Shown piece after piece: positions 29,796 to 37,751 of a stretch of DNA of 39,328 bases. The notes under the pieces were generated by a model. It ran no database searches. It worked only from the letters and a program-made list of their open reading frames with translations, and was not told the origin of the DNA. Source of the DNA: a virus. The translations under genes and the position numbers were made by a program. The DNA is taken from IMG/VR virus record IMGVR_UViG_3300005289_000065, positions 1 to 39,328 of that record; one strand, given 5' to 3'. The first letter of the stretch is position 1, and every line of letters starts with the position of its first letter.

Positions 29796-31349
29796 ATGCC
29801 TATGAAACGCTTCATTACCCTCCTCCTGCTCCTGGGTCTTCCTGCGCTCGGCTGGGCACAAAATGCTGGCCCGCAGTCTATTCCTGGCTATGTGACGATG
29901 GCCAATGCCACGACGACTGGGACCACCCAATGGTTGTTGGCGAAGATCGATAGCGCGGGGAAGGCCGTACTCGCGGCCACTACGGATACCGCCGTGCCCC
30001 TCTTTGTGGTGCGGTCCGGGGCAGGCTCCACGGCGGGCACCTATGCGCAACTCGTGGTCCTGGGGCTGACGTCGTGCATCTTTGATGCCACCAATGCGAG
30101 CGGGATCGGGGAGTACTACGTCGTGGCGAGTACCATTGTGGCAGGGCGCTGCCATGCCCAACTCTCGCCGCCCGCCAACGGGATGGTCGTCGGGCGCATG
30201 GCCCAGGACAATACGACGCTAGGGGCGCGATCCAATATTATCGCCCAGAATATCGCCTATGTCCCTGGGACGGCAGGCTCTGGGTCTGGTACCGTCCAGA
30301 ACGGCATTGACAAGAGCATCGCGTGTTATGCCGGGACTGGCACGGAGGTGAACGACTGTATTCCCGCCGCGGCGAACAACTTGTATATCAAATGGAGCGC
30401 GGGGAGTGCGGTCAATTCGACACTGGCAGCGGCAGGAATTGGTGCGTGTACCAACCAGGTAGTCACAAGTCTGAATGCGGATGCCATCCCCACCTGTACG
30501 ACCCTCACGAGTGCCTATGTCAACAACACGATTGCGCTCACCGGGGCTGGGATCAACACGAGCAGTCAGCCTATCAATGCGCCCACCATTTGGTCCTGGA
30601 CGGGCGATAACACGCCCACCACGTTGGGCGGCGACGTGAACGACTATACCGCGGGTGGCGTGTTGCATGCGAACACGGTCATTCGCCTGGGCGGTGGCGC
30701 GGCAGACCGCAACATTACGGGCCTGGACGCAGGCAGTGATGGGGAGCTCAAGATTATTCACAACATTGGGACCACCAATGCGCTCGTGCTAAAAAATGAG
30801 AGCACGGCCTCGAGCGCCGCCAATCGGCTGCTCCTCACCCCAGGGCAGACGACTGCCGGCGATGTTACTCTCAACTTTGGCGATAGCTTTGCGCTCATCT
30901 ACGACACCACCTCTAGCCGTTGGCGTCCATTGAGTGACGGCGTTCCTGATAAGTACAAACTGAAGACGTTCGTGATCCCGTTTGGCAGCATGGCCTCTGA
31001 TGCTCCCCCGTTGGTGGCCGATGATGACTTGCCTAGCGGGATCACAAACGATTATCGGCGGCCCTTTAAGGTCCTGGCGGTGGCGTGTTATGCCAACACC
31101 GGCACTCTCACCATGACCCCCATCCTGACGGGTGGGACTGGGACTTCCATTGTCACCGGTGCCTGCACCTGTGGCGTAGGGACCTATGCTGCGACGGGGT
31201 GTACCGTCAACGGCACGCCAACCATTAACCCGTACAACGCTGATGGCTTCACGTGCGCGAGTACGCCCTGTAGTGCCGATGCCAACCTGACCAGCGTCGA
31301 TGGGGTCGCGAAGTATGGGCTGCTGAAGATTGTGGGTATCCTGCAATGA
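29796..31349 (+). CDS. Tail-fibre-like protein with signal peptide
   Basis: This 517-aa protein has signal peptide MKRFITLLLLLGLPALGWA-QN. Residues about 20-150 form a beta domain on exposed carrier segments (VPLFVVRSGAGSTAG, YYVVASTIVAGRCHAQL). A typical fibre segment follows at about 295-385: 'RNITGLDAGSDGELKIIHNIG', 'LVLKNES', 'NRLLLTPGQ', 'FALIYDTTSSRW', a pattern found in many phage fibre and tail-appendage proteins. The C-terminal part is Cys-containing (TGACTCGVGTYAATGC). It overlaps the next gene by ATGA. Two ATGs (29796, 29802) are possible starts and the ribosome-binding site is weak (AAAGAAAG). Confidence 0.7.
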   Translation: MPMKRFITLLLLLGLPALGWAQNAGPQSIPGYVTMANATTTGTTQWLLAKIDSAGKAVLAATTDTAVPLFVVRSGAGSTAGTYAQLVVLGLTSCIFDATNASGIGEYYVVASTIVAGRCHAQLSPPANGMVVGRMAQDNTTLGARSNIIAQNIAYVPGTAGSGSGTVQNGIDKSIACYAGTGTEVNDCIPAAANNLYIKWSAGSAVNSTLAAAGIGACTNQVVTSLNADAIPTCTTLTSAYVNNTIALTGAGINTSSQPINAPTIWSWTGDNTPTTLGGDVNDYTAGGVLHANTVIRLGGGAADRNITGLDAGSDGELKIIHNIGTTNALVLKNESTASSAANRLLLTPGQTTAGDVTLNFGDSFALIYDTTSSRWRPLSDGVPDKYKLKTFVIPFGSMASDAPPLVADDDLPSGITNDYRRPFKVLAVACYANTGTLTMTPILTGGTGTSIVTGACTCGVGTYAATGCTVNGTPTINPYNADGFTCASTPCSADANLTSVDGVAKYGLLKIVGILQ

Positions 31350-33259
31350 GATACTGGCTGTGGTTATTTTTCTTTGTCTTTAGCGTCACCTCAGCGTGGG
31401 GGGTCACGTACTACGTACAATCGACCTGTAACGGCTGTGATGCGAATAGCTGTAGCGCGGCCACCAATATCAATACACCCAAACAAACGGTTCGCAGTGG
31501 GCTCGGCTGTCCCTCCGCAGGTGATACGCTCTATATTAGAGGGGGGAGTTATCCTGAGCAGCTCCACGCTCTCCTGGGGACCTCCTGGCCCACCGGTACG
31601 GTGTCAAATCGTATTACTATTGCGGGGTATCCCGGAGAAACGGCCATCATCAACGCCGCGTGGTCCGATACCAGTCAACCTTTTGACATGATCTATATCG
31701 CAAATGCCTCCTATCTCACGTTCGACAACCTAGTCTTTGACGGGACCAACATTCACCCATCAGGTGGCCGCTTGACCCGTAACGACGATGCAACCTCCCA
31801 CCATCTGCGTTTTCAGAACTCGATCTTTCGGAATTGCTTAGGGCCTGCGGGTGTCACGGATGCAACCGTAGGGTGTCTCGGGTTCCTAGGAGCCGGTGAT
31901 GGCATTGAGTTTGTCAACAATGAATTCCATCATTTGTACTATGCGATGTACCTCACGGGCTCCAACATGCTCGCTGAAGGCAATTATATCCATGACACCG
32001 TAGGGTATGGCATCCACCAGTACTCGTCTGGCTGTTCCAGTTGTAGTAACAACGTGCTCCGCAACAACTTTATTACGCGCACAGGGAATGGTATCCCCCG
32101 CGATTCGGGCACGGGCTGCGGGCTGATCCTTTCCAGTGGGAATAATAATCAGGCCTATAACAATGTGGTGATCTCTGCGGTGCAAGGATGTGGTATCCAC
32201 GTCTACCCAGGAACCTCTGCCGCCAAAGTCTATAACAATACCGTCGTGGGCAACCCCGATGCCTGCGTGGACATTAATCCTGGGGCTTCTGGCACGGATG
32301 TCCGCAATAATCTTTGCTACAACAATGGCACAGGGATTTTGGATAATGGCTCTGGCACGAGCCAGACTGAAAACACAGCCAACGGCAGCAATCCTTCATT
32401 CACGACCTGCGCTGCGCCCAGTCCCTGGTTTCCCAGTGGTTCGCCGTATTGTCTTGGAAGCGGAAGCAACGCTCGTGGCGTTAGCCATACGGTGTCGCCT
32501 GTTTTTACCGACATTGTGGGCAATAGTCGGGGAACCGCTGGGACAGTGACGGATGCCGGCGCCTATCTGTTTGCGGCTGGTGGCCCGCCCGTCACGGCCC
32601 AAACCATCCGGTGGAAATTTGATGAGGCGGCGGGCAGTACCGCCGCCGATAGCTCGGGCAACAGTTTGACTGGTACGCTGATTGCCGCCCCGATCCATGG
32701 TCCAGGCCGGCAAGGCCCCAAAGCGCTCACGTTTAATGGGTCGAGCCAGTACGTGCAGCAGACGAGCTATGCGTGGCCCAGTAATCAGTCGGTCACCGTT
32801 TTTCTCTGGGTGAATACCCCAGGCGGGACGAACGGTGGCGCCTTTGGGGTCATCACCACGGATGCCAATGTCCGCTTTGGTGCGCATATTCCGCACGGAG
32901 ACAATGTGTTGTATTGGGACTATGGCCAATGGGCGACTACGGGGCGTATCTTCACGAACTTTATGCCCTATCTCAACAAATGGACGCATGTGGCCCTGGT
33001 GGCCAGTGGAACCAGCAACTTTAAGGCGATTTATCTGAATGGGCAACTCGCCACGTCCTCCACGTCCTCCGGCGTGCCCAGCACCACCTTGACGGGGCTG
33101 GAGGTGGGACGCTGGCAAGACGGGAGTGAGACGCTCTACCACACCGGCAGTATTGACGACTTCCGCATCGAAACACGGGTGTGGTCTGCGGCGGAGATTT
33201 TGGCCGATTACCGGCGCGGTGCCCGGGCCAGTCGGCATGGCGCGATTGCAGGCCGGTAG
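31346..33259 (+). CDS. Secreted beta-helix plus LamG-domain protein
   Basis: This 637-aa protein begins with a signal peptide (MRYWLWLFFFVFSVTSAWG). Residues about 20-400 match the beta-helix layout of the protein at 1954: TYYVQST opening, GDTLYIRGGSYPE, ITIAGYPGETAIINA, then Asn-rich coils (EFVNNEFHH, NVLRNNFITRTGNG, AYNNVVISA, VYNNTVVGN, DVRNNLCYNNG). The end is a Laminin_G_3-like jelly roll (about 415-637: IRWKFDEAAGSTAADSSG, LTFNGSSQYVQ, VFLWVNTPGG, TGSIDDFRIETRVWSAAEILADYRRG). The beta-helix and lectin-like combination suggests surface-glycan binding or degradation. It starts within the previous stop (ATGA). Confidence 0.8.
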   Translation: MRYWLWLFFFVFSVTSAWGVTYYVQSTCNGCDANSCSAATNINTPKQTVRSGLGCPSAGDTLYIRGGSYPEQLHALLGTSWPTGTVSNRITIAGYPGETAIINAAWSDTSQPFDMIYIANASYLTFDNLVFDGTNIHPSGGRLTRNDDATSHHLRFQNSIFRNCLGPAGVTDATVGCLGFLGAGDGIEFVNNEFHHLYYAMYLTGSNMLAEGNYIHDTVGYGIHQYSSGCSSCSNNVLRNNFITRTGNGIPRDSGTGCGLILSSGNNNQAYNNVVISAVQGCGIHVYPGTSAAKVYNNTVVGNPDACVDINPGASGTDVRNNLCYNNGTGILDNGSGTSQTENTANGSNPSFTTCAAPSPWFPSGSPYCLGSGSNARGVSHTVSPVFTDIVGNSRGTAGTVTDAGAYLFAAGGPPVTAQTIRWKFDEAAGSTAADSSGNSLTGTLIAAPIHGPGRQGPKALTFNGSSQYVQQTSYAWPSNQSVTVFLWVNTPGGTNGGAFGVITTDANVRFGAHIPHGDNVLYWDYGQWATTGRIFTNFMPYLNKWTHVALVASGTSNFKAIYLNGQLATSSTSSGVPSTTLTGLEVGRWQDGSETLYHTGSIDDFRIETRVWSAAEILADYRRGARASRHGAIAGR

Positions 33260-33270
33260 AAAGGTGACAT

Positions 33271-33477
33271 ATGCCACCTGTGCGGTTTTGGTTTATCCTA
33301 CTTCGTGCTTTTATTGTTACCGCTGGCGGGGTCCTTGTTGCACAGATCTCCACTACTGGCATTGTTCCAATGACATGGCTTATGGCCAGCATTATGGGCG
33401 TTGTGGCAGCCGCCAATGCTGGCCATGTTGCCTGGCCAGAGTTGCCTATGGGAAAAGAGGAGTCTCGTCGTGCTTAG
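33271..33477 (+). CDS. Small two-helix membrane protein, holin candidate
   Basis: This 68-aa protein has GAAAGGTG just before ATG. Two predicted membrane helices lie at about 7-26 (WFILLRAFIVTAGGVLVAQI) and 36-54 (WLMASIMGVVAAANAGHVA), followed by a short charged tail (PMGKEESRRA). Size and topology fit a class II holin. The genes that follow include a papain-fold peptidase and a lipoprotein, consistent with a lysis module. Its 3' end overlaps the opposite-strand HNH gene by 32 bp. Holins have no sequence signature, so the call rests on topology and context. Confidence 0.55.
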   Translation: MPPVRFWFILLRAFIVTAGGVLVAQISTTGIVPMTWLMASIMGVVAAANAGHVAWPELPMGKEESRRA

Positions 33478-34150
33478 GCTGTGTTTTTTCCCTATTCGGA
33501 GTAGTCAAGGCTCGTTCCAGGTCCCACAGTTTCAAGCGTCTAGACATGCAACCCTGACTAACACCAATCATTCTAGCCCACACACTAGCGCATTGCGTTA
33601 CGCCCCGAAATGTTATCAAGCGATTGTTTCGTCTATTATTTGCTTGCTCCATCGCTGTTGCCCATCGAACATTCCCAGGTTCATAATGCCCATTGACATT
33701 GTCTTTCCTATCAATGCTATGCTGGGGAGATGGACGTCTGCCGACATCCGAAAGAAATGCTGGAAAACTATCGCGCCAGCTATCGCAGATAGTAATGCCT
33801 CTCCCGCCATAATTAGCGTAATTCTTAGCCTTTGGGTTCAAGCACCGTGTTTTAATGCTTTTCCAGGCCATATATTCAGGGGACTTACTTTTCTGGCTAG
33901 ACTCGCCATGAATTGTAATACCGCTGTTGCGACAGGTGTCCGAACAATATTTTCCGTGCCCTTTGGCAACTTCACTGAGCGTGACAAGCCGTATTTTCCC
34001 GCAAACTTCACAGGGGCAGGAGGCACGTGGAACGGCCCGGAGCGCTCGCGCTGCACAAAACCTAGAACAATAGCCTTTGCTTTTAGCGCATGCGAGAAAG
34101 TTTAAACCACAGGCTAAGCAGATCCGGGGATGGGTACCGTGAGCATTCAT
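33446..34150 (-). CDS. HNH endonuclease, free-standing homing type
   Basis: This 234-aa protein lies on the strand opposite to the lysis genes around it. The start at 34150 has GGAGG nine bases upstream; an earlier ATG (34186) lacks this. The N-terminal part has Cys4-type zinc-binding segments (CLACGLNFLA, YCSRFCAARAL, CPCEVCGKIRL, YCSDTC). A typical phage HNH core follows: YGGRGITICDSW, FPAFLSDVG, SIDRKDNVNGHYEPGNVRWAT. The C-terminal TFRGVTQCASVWARMIGVSQGCMSRRL resembles a helix-turn-helix DNA-recognition module. Such proteins insert beside target genes as selfish elements. The opposite orientation between the holin candidate and lipoprotein gene supports insertion. Confidence 0.8.
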   Translation of the reverse strand: MNAHGTHPRICLACGLNFLACAKSKGYCSRFCAARALRAVPRASCPCEVCGKIRLVTLSEVAKGHGKYCSDTCRNSGITIHGESSQKSKSPEYMAWKSIKTRCLNPKAKNYANYGGRGITICDSWRDSFPAFLSDVGRRPSPQHSIDRKDNVNGHYEPGNVRWATAMEQANNRRNNRLITFRGVTQCASVWARMIGVSQGCMSRRLKLWDLERALTTPNREKTQPKHDETPLFP

Positions 34151-34193
34151 AGAAAACAACCTCCACACGTTGTGAGAACTCCACAAAAAAGAG

Positions 34194-34254
34194 TGTGCAG
34201 CACCAGTGTGGAAGCTGGCGTATCATCGGGTCATGACGCCGATTTAGCTGCACA
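34194..34254 (-). promoter_or_regulatory. Nested inverted repeat in the HNH-gene leader
   Basis: An 8-bp perfect outer inverted repeat (TGTGCAGC 34194-34201 with GCTGCACA 34247-34254) encloses an inner 5-bp one (GGCGT 34217-34221 with ACGCC 34236-34240, 14-nt loop). From the reverse-strand promoter at 34258-34285, transcription would start almost exactly at the outer stem, so the HNH mRNA would begin with this structure about 100 nt before its start codon. It could control translation or stability, or be a transposition or recombination end. Confidence 0.35.
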
Positions 34255-34257
34255 CGA

Positions 34258-34285
34258 AGTATAGCATAACAGATAGAAATGTTCA
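34258..34285 (-). promoter_or_regulatory. Candidate promoter of the HNH gene
   Basis: Read on the reverse strand, TGAACA (34280-34285) and TATACT (34258-34263) are 16 bp apart and face the HNH gene. The -10 matches at five of six positions. The region is AT-rich compared with the rest of the window. It also overlaps the start region of the forward lipoprotein gene. Confidence 0.4.
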
Positions 34286-34551
34286 TGTGTTATATGCATA
34301 TAAAACAACGGCTTATCTCATATTTTTTTCTCCTTCTTGTGATGAGCACACTCCCAGCTTGTGCACTCCGCGTCTCGACGGATGAGACGGAAGTGGTGAC
34401 GCGTATCAAAAGTCTGTCACAGGTGCTGAAAGAGTCGGAGGTGGCCACGTGCACCTGGATTCAAGGCCATGCCCCGCTGTATCTCGAAGTCACGATTGTC
34501 CTAGCGGGCCGTGTGCCCATGGAGACCTGTCTCGATGCCCGACAGCCCTGA
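34279..34551 (+). CDS. Small lipoprotein, possible spanin component
   Basis: This protein is up to 90 aa. After MFMCYMHIKQRLI comes a hydrophobic core SYFFLLLVMSTLPAC with lipobox LPAC, so Cys28 (in this numbering) would be lipidated after signal peptidase II cleavage. The mature part is about 63 residues, charged and helical at first (DETEVVTRIKSLSQVLKESE), then beta-like. Small lipoproteins in lysis regions are often outer-membrane spanins, but this one is not Pro-rich and no inner-membrane partner is obvious, so this is only a suggestion. The start is uncertain (ATG 34279, 34285 or 34294), with no clear ribosome-binding site. Confidence 0.6.
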   Translation: MFMCYMHIKQRLISYFFLLLVMSTLPACALRVSTDETEVVTRIKSLSQVLKESEVATCTWIQGHAPLYLEVTIVLAGRVPMETCLDARQP

Positions 34552-35134
34552 GATTCCGCAGATAGCCTATCAAGACGTCCGGCCGCTCATCCGCAGCGGT
34601 GATCTCTTACTCTGCTCTGGCTCAAGTTCGTTCTCCCGCATGATCCAGGCGGCTACGAATAGCCACTATAGCCATGTGGCATTCCTCTGGCGCATGGAAG
34701 GGTTGGGGCGCATCCTGGTCGTGGAGTCGGTCGAAAGTATTGGCGTACGAGCGGTTCCGCTCAGTTCATATGTCACAGACTACTCTCACAGTGGTAAGCC
34801 ATATCCGGGGCAACTCTACCTGGCGCGGCACCGGGCGTTTCCCCAAGAGACCCCGTCCCTGGTGCTCTTTGGCCAACAGGCGGTGGACTTGCTGGGAACG
34901 GCATATGACAATCGCCAACTCGCGGCCATTGCGCTCCGGATTGTATCGGCCAAGCTCGGCATTCCCCCACGGGCGGTCTCGCAGAACGAACCCCTCATCT
35001 GTTCCGAATTTGTGAAGCTCCTACTCGATGGCATTGGCCTCTCGATCCCGTTTGATGGACGCGGCTTCATCGCGCCCAAGGATTTTGCGGCCTCCAAGGA
35101 CATTGATTTGCTGTGGGAGTTGAGCGATGGCTGA
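34535..35134 (+). CDS. NlpC/P60-superfamily (YiiX/YebB-like) peptidase or hydrolase
   Basis: This 199-aa protein starts at ATG 34535, overlapping the lipoprotein gene. The sequence has the permuted papain-like layout: GDLLLCSGSSSFSRMIQ near the N-terminus, catalytic-type His in HYSHVAFLWR, a strand VVESVESIGVRAVPLSSYV, and a late Cys in LICSEFVKLLL followed by FIAPKDFAAS. In the permuted NlpC/P60 group, His precedes Cys in this way. These enzymes cleave peptide or ester and amide bonds and are frequent in phage lysis or tail clusters. A wall-peptide amidase role in lysis is plausible, but the substrate is not shown. Confidence 0.7.
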   Translation: MPDSPEIPQIAYQDVRPLIRSGDLLLCSGSSSFSRMIQAATNSHYSHVAFLWRMEGLGRILVVESVESIGVRAVPLSSYVTDYSHSGKPYPGQLYLARHRAFPQETPSLVLFGQQAVDLLGTAYDNRQLAAIALRIVSAKLGIPPRAVSQNEPLICSEFVKLLLDGIGLSIPFDGRGFIAPKDFAASKDIDLLWELSDG

Positions 35135-35966
35135 GGAACAACCTCAACCGCGCTACTCGGCCACGGCCCCGGGGGCGACGCAGGCGTCGCCCCCGCTGTC
35201 ACCCTATACGACACGCGACAATCCGCGTACCGGAACCATGCTCCCGCAAGTCGTGACGACGCCCAATCCCGATCCGACACAGTTGACCGCCATCATGATT
35301 GATGACGCGAAAGAGCAGCTCCGCCGCGAACTGCTCTACCAACGGGAAGGGGTGCTGTCCCTTATTCACTCCACCCGCCAAATCATTGAGGCGCGGATCG
35401 ATGCCACGGACAAGGCGACCGAACTTCTCCAAACCATCCAGGACCGCCTCCCGGACCGCATCAGTGATGCGGTCCGGGATATGCATCGGTTGATCGAACA
35501 ACAGTTTGAAACCACGAACGAACGCTTTACCACCATGCTCGAACGGTTTGCCAGTATCCAGACGCAGTTTGCCGAGCGGGATGTGCGGACGGATAAGTCC
35601 GAGACCAATGTGAATCTCGCCATCGCGGCCGCGCTCAGTGCCCAAAAAGAAATGGCCGCCCTCCAGAATGTCAACATTGCCCAAGCGCTCGCCCGCATTG
35701 AGGCCACGGCCCAGAAACAAATCGAGCAAGTCGTCACGCTAGGGCAAGCGACCTCCGCTGGCGTGGACAGCAAGATTAACGACCTGAAAGAACGGTTGTC
35801 GCTGATTGAGGGGCGTACCGCGGGCATTACCGCAGCTACCACGACCCAGCAGGCGGCGGTCACAACCCAGCAAGGGACCAGTGGCAACATTATCGCAGTC
35901 ATCGCGATTGTCGTCGGGGCACTGATGGGGCTAGCGGGGGTGCTGATGGCGGTGATAAAGCCATGA
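35127..35966 (+). CDS. Coiled-coil protein with C-terminal membrane anchor
   Basis: This 279-aa protein begins inside the end of the peptidase gene (ATGGCTGA overlap). The Pro/Thr-rich N-terminus (about 1-50) is followed by a long coiled coil (about 55-235: EARIDATDKATELLQTIQDRL, RLIEQQFETTNERFTTMLERF, KINDLKERLSLIEGRTAG). It ends in one membrane helix at about 254-277 (NIIAVIAIVVGALMGLAGVLMAVI). Similar proteins occur in phage lysis regions. It might link the lysis machinery to the membrane. Family not recognised. Confidence 0.65.
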   Translation: MAEEQPQPRYSATAPGATQASPPLSPYTTRDNPRTGTMLPQVVTTPNPDPTQLTAIMIDDAKEQLRRELLYQREGVLSLIHSTRQIIEARIDATDKATELLQTIQDRLPDRISDAVRDMHRLIEQQFETTNERFTTMLERFASIQTQFAERDVRTDKSETNVNLAIAAALSAQKEMAALQNVNIAQALARIEATAQKQIEQVVTLGQATSAGVDSKINDLKERLSLIEGRTAGITAATTTQQAAVTTQQGTSGNIIAVIAIVVGALMGLAGVLMAVIKP

Positions 35967-36286
35967 CCCACTGTGTTATCTTTTTTATCGCCTGGTTTCT
36001 GGCGACCGTACCGCTCAGTGAGGCGGCGTGTCCCAAGATCACGCGCAGTCAGGCTGTGCTACGTGCCTTCCAGCGGACACATCCGTGCCCCAGTACTGGC
36101 AAGACGCGCGGAAAATGCCCTGGATATATTTTGGACCATGGTATCCCGCTGTGTTTGATCGGCAAAGTAGGTGATGTGGTGGAAAACATTAACTGGCAGT
36201 CGGTAGCCGAAGCCAAATTGAAAGATCGCCTTGAGCGAACTGTATGCAGGGCCCACCCCCGCGCCTGCCCCCATCAAGGCGATTAG
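35963..36286 (+). CDS. Small secreted HNH-like protein
   Basis: This 107-aa protein starts in an ATGA overlap. The signal peptide (MTHCVIFFIAWFLATVPLSEA) precedes a compact Cys-rich domain: AFQRTHPCPSTGKTRGKCPGYILDHGIPLC, then NINWQSVAEAKLKDRLERTVC. The DH-x-x-PL motif followed by N-x-[QN]-W and K-D-x-x-E is the pattern of a family of small exported HNH-type proteins found in proteobacteria and their phages. Periplasmic action on DNA, for instance of superinfecting phages, is possible. The family name is from memory of the pattern, not a search. Confidence 0.6.
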   Translation: MTHCVIFFIAWFLATVPLSEAACPKITRSQAVLRAFQRTHPCPSTGKTRGKCPGYILDHGIPLCLIGKVGDVVENINWQSVAEAKLKDRLERTVCRAHPRACPHQGD

Positions 36287-36293
36287 TCGGGCG

Positions 36294-36596
36294 TTACGGC
36301 GTGGGCGCTGGCGGATTGTCAGGCACAATCTCGACAATCTGGTCCCGTAGTTGCCGTAGAGCCGCGCCTTGCTCGACGAGTCGGTCATGCGCCTCTTGCA
36401 CCTTGGCAGGATCAAGATTTGCAGGCTGATTCGCCATTTGTTCCATCTCAGTTGCGACTGCCTGGACCGCCTCAGCAATCACTTCGGCATTATTTCCGAT
36501 CTGCGTCAAGACATCGTTGATGCCTTCCATAAGATCCCCAATCCGTTTCAGATGTTTCTCGATAAGTGGCGCTCTAAAGCGTACCGTCACTTCCAC
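36294..36596 (-). CDS. Small coiled-coil hypothetical protein
   Basis: This 100-aa reading starts at GTG 36596 with GGGAG seven bases upstream (MEVTVRFRAPLIEKHLKRIGDL). The rest is helical with heptads (MEGINDVLTQIGNNAEVIAEAVQAVATEMEQM, AHDRLVEQGAALRQLRDQIVEIV) and a Pro-rich tail. The frame stays open upstream to a GTG at 36743, which would add 49 residues; I prefer the shorter form because of its ribosome-binding site. It converges on the forward HNH-like gene with a 7-bp gap. Function unknown. Confidence 0.6.
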   Translation of the reverse strand: MEVTVRFRAPLIEKHLKRIGDLMEGINDVLTQIGNNAEVIAEAVQAVATEMEQMANQPANLDPAKVQEAHDRLVEQGAALRQLRDQIVEIVPDNPPAPTP

Positions 36597-36600
36597 GCGA

Positions 36601-36723
36601 CTACTCCCTGTCCTGAAGCTTGAGCTGACAGAGAGTATGACACACTTCTGTGTTGCCCGTGTGAAGAATTGGAACGTCTCCCCGCGTGCCGTCTTCAACG
36701 CCAGTTCCTGGCGGGGTTGGCAT
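36601..36723 (-). CDS. Possible very small protein
   Basis: This 40-aa ORF has a strong GGGAGG five bases before ATG (MPTPPGTGVEDGTRGDVPILH...). It would sit between two reverse-strand genes in a stretch otherwise without a gene (36597-36829). The sequence has no recognisable feature, and the extended frame of the downstream coiled-coil gene overlaps it, so only one of the two is likely to be translated. Confidence 0.3.
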   Translation of the reverse strand: MPTPPGTGVEDGTRGDVPILHTGNTEVCHTLCQLKLQDRE

Positions 36724-36829
36724 GCAGCCCTCCCTACGTTCACCTTCTATACGGCTCTGCATGTACTCACCAGTCCAAAGAGCAAGACGGCGGTTCCTGG
36801 CCCACGCGGGTCCAAGCGACGCGCTAGGG

Positions 36830-36988
36830 TTACATCGCGTAGGGCATCTTCTTCCTGGGCGGGCGATCCGTGTGGTAGGTCCGCGCCACGGTCCACGCCT
36901 TGCGCACATTAATCCGCGTCACGCCATCGGCGTCCCGGCGCCAGACCAGACCCAGAAATTCCTGAAGCATACACAGGTAGCGTCTCAT
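36830..36988 (-). CDS. Small basic phage protein
   Basis: This 52-aa protein starts in an ATGA overlap with the upstream membrane-protein gene. The sequence is basic with aromatic residues (MRRYLCMLQEFLGLVWRR, GVTRINVRKAWTVARTYHTDRPPRKK), which looks like a compact nucleic-acid-associated or hypothetical phage protein. No motif that I recognise. Confidence 0.5.
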   Translation of the reverse strand: MRRYLCMLQEFLGLVWRRDADGVTRINVRKAWTVARTYHTDRPPRKKMPYAM

Positions 36989-37173
36989 GGGGTTTCCCCT
37001 TCCTTGTGTCGTGCCACGCATTCCTCCGCGCAGACACAGTCGTCACATCTCATGAGGGCGGTTTGCTGTTCCAACTGACGGAAGATAGCCACCAGGCCAT
37101 AGGCAATGACAAACAGCATCGCGCTAATGAAGACACCAAGCAGGAAAAACGCAAAGGGCATATACGGACTCAT
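36985..37173 (-). CDS. Small single-pass membrane protein with Cys cluster
   Basis: This 62-aa protein has GGAGGTG five bases before ATG. One membrane helix lies at about 5-31 (MPFAFFLLGVFISAMLFVIAYGLVAIF), then a short cytosolic-type tail with CDDCVCAEEC, four closely spaced Cys that could bind a metal. It is coupled to the next gene and follows the HNH gene directly. Function unknown; a membrane-associated regulator or superinfection-exclusion protein would be a guess. Confidence 0.6.
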   Translation of the reverse strand: MSPYMPFAFFLLGVFISAMLFVIAYGLVAIFRQLEQQTALMRCDDCVCAEECVARHKEGETP

Positions 37174-37175
37174 GA

Positions 37176-37547
37176 CTACACCTCCGGTTTGTCGAGAAAT
37201 GTCAGTTGGCCAGCGTCTTGACGCGCTTGCCTCCGACTTTCCGCTGCATGCTGTTTATGCAAGGAAAGGTCAATACGGAGGTGGCACCTATTGCAACAGG
37301 CAAGCACATGATCCTCCCGAGCGCAGGGAGGATCACAGGTACAGACATGGGCCACCGTAAGGACGATAACGCCATGGGCAAACTGGGCGGGTTGGCGATC
37401 AATCTCGACACAGCGGCGCGGCCCAGGGTGTGTCCGGTGCAATCCGCACAACCCATGGCATTCACAGCGCCCTTCGGCACGGTCATACCGAATGCTGAGC
37501 GAAAACGATTTCCAGTTGGGTGGATAAATTGGCCGCTGACGTCGCAT
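37176..37547 (-). CDS. HNH family protein
   Basis: This 123-aa protein starts at ATG 37547 behind GGAAAGGG. It begins RPIYPPNWKSFSLSIRYDRAEGRCEC, the usual opening of a common phage HNH family ('YP.NW..iS..IR..RA.grCE.C'). It continues with VIVLTVAHVCTCDPPCAREDHVLACCNRCHLRIDLSLH, where the His of VAHV and the CxxCH segment supply the zinc/HNH site. Such proteins occur as nicking or homing endonucleases and in DNA packaging regions. Extra Cys residues in the middle (CTCDPPC) replace the usual D-H-D-P, so one metal ligand may differ. Activity is uncertain. Confidence 0.7.
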   Translation of the reverse strand: MRRQRPIYPPNWKSFSLSIRYDRAEGRCECHGLCGLHRTHPGPRRCVEIDRQPAQFAHGVIVLTVAHVCTCDPPCAREDHVLACCNRCHLRIDLSLHKQHAAESRRQARQDAGQLTFLDKPEV

Positions 37548-37578
37548 GCAAGCCCTTTCCAATGAATCGAGATAATTG

Positions 37579-37620
37579 ATTCTAGGCGATTGTATGGCAC
37601 CTCAAAAACGATCAGTGCCA
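37579..37620 (-). promoter_or_regulatory. Candidate reverse-strand promoter overlapped by an inverted repeat
   Basis: Read on the reverse strand, TTTGAG (37601-37606) and TAGAAT (37579-37584) are 16 bp apart and point to the HNH gene at 37547. A perfect 6-bp inverted repeat TGGCAC (37595-37600) with GTGCCA (37615-37620) brackets the -35, which would suit an operator. The 204-bp gap 37548-37751 contains no convincing gene. Confidence 0.35.
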
Positions 37621-37751
37621 AAAAATCGCCGCATATCTACGTTGAAACCCTGTATTTAGGCCATGGTAAAATGCATATACATGTCGGTAGTTTCGGAAGG
37701 GGGAGAAGATGGCTCCTGCGACAAACTCTCGCCCCTTCCTGGCGACTTCCG

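Noticed and set aside
37202-37621. Reverse-strand 139-codon frame overlapping the HNH gene
   Set aside because: Most of it is a shifted reading of the recognisable HNH gene, and it has no good ribosome-binding site.
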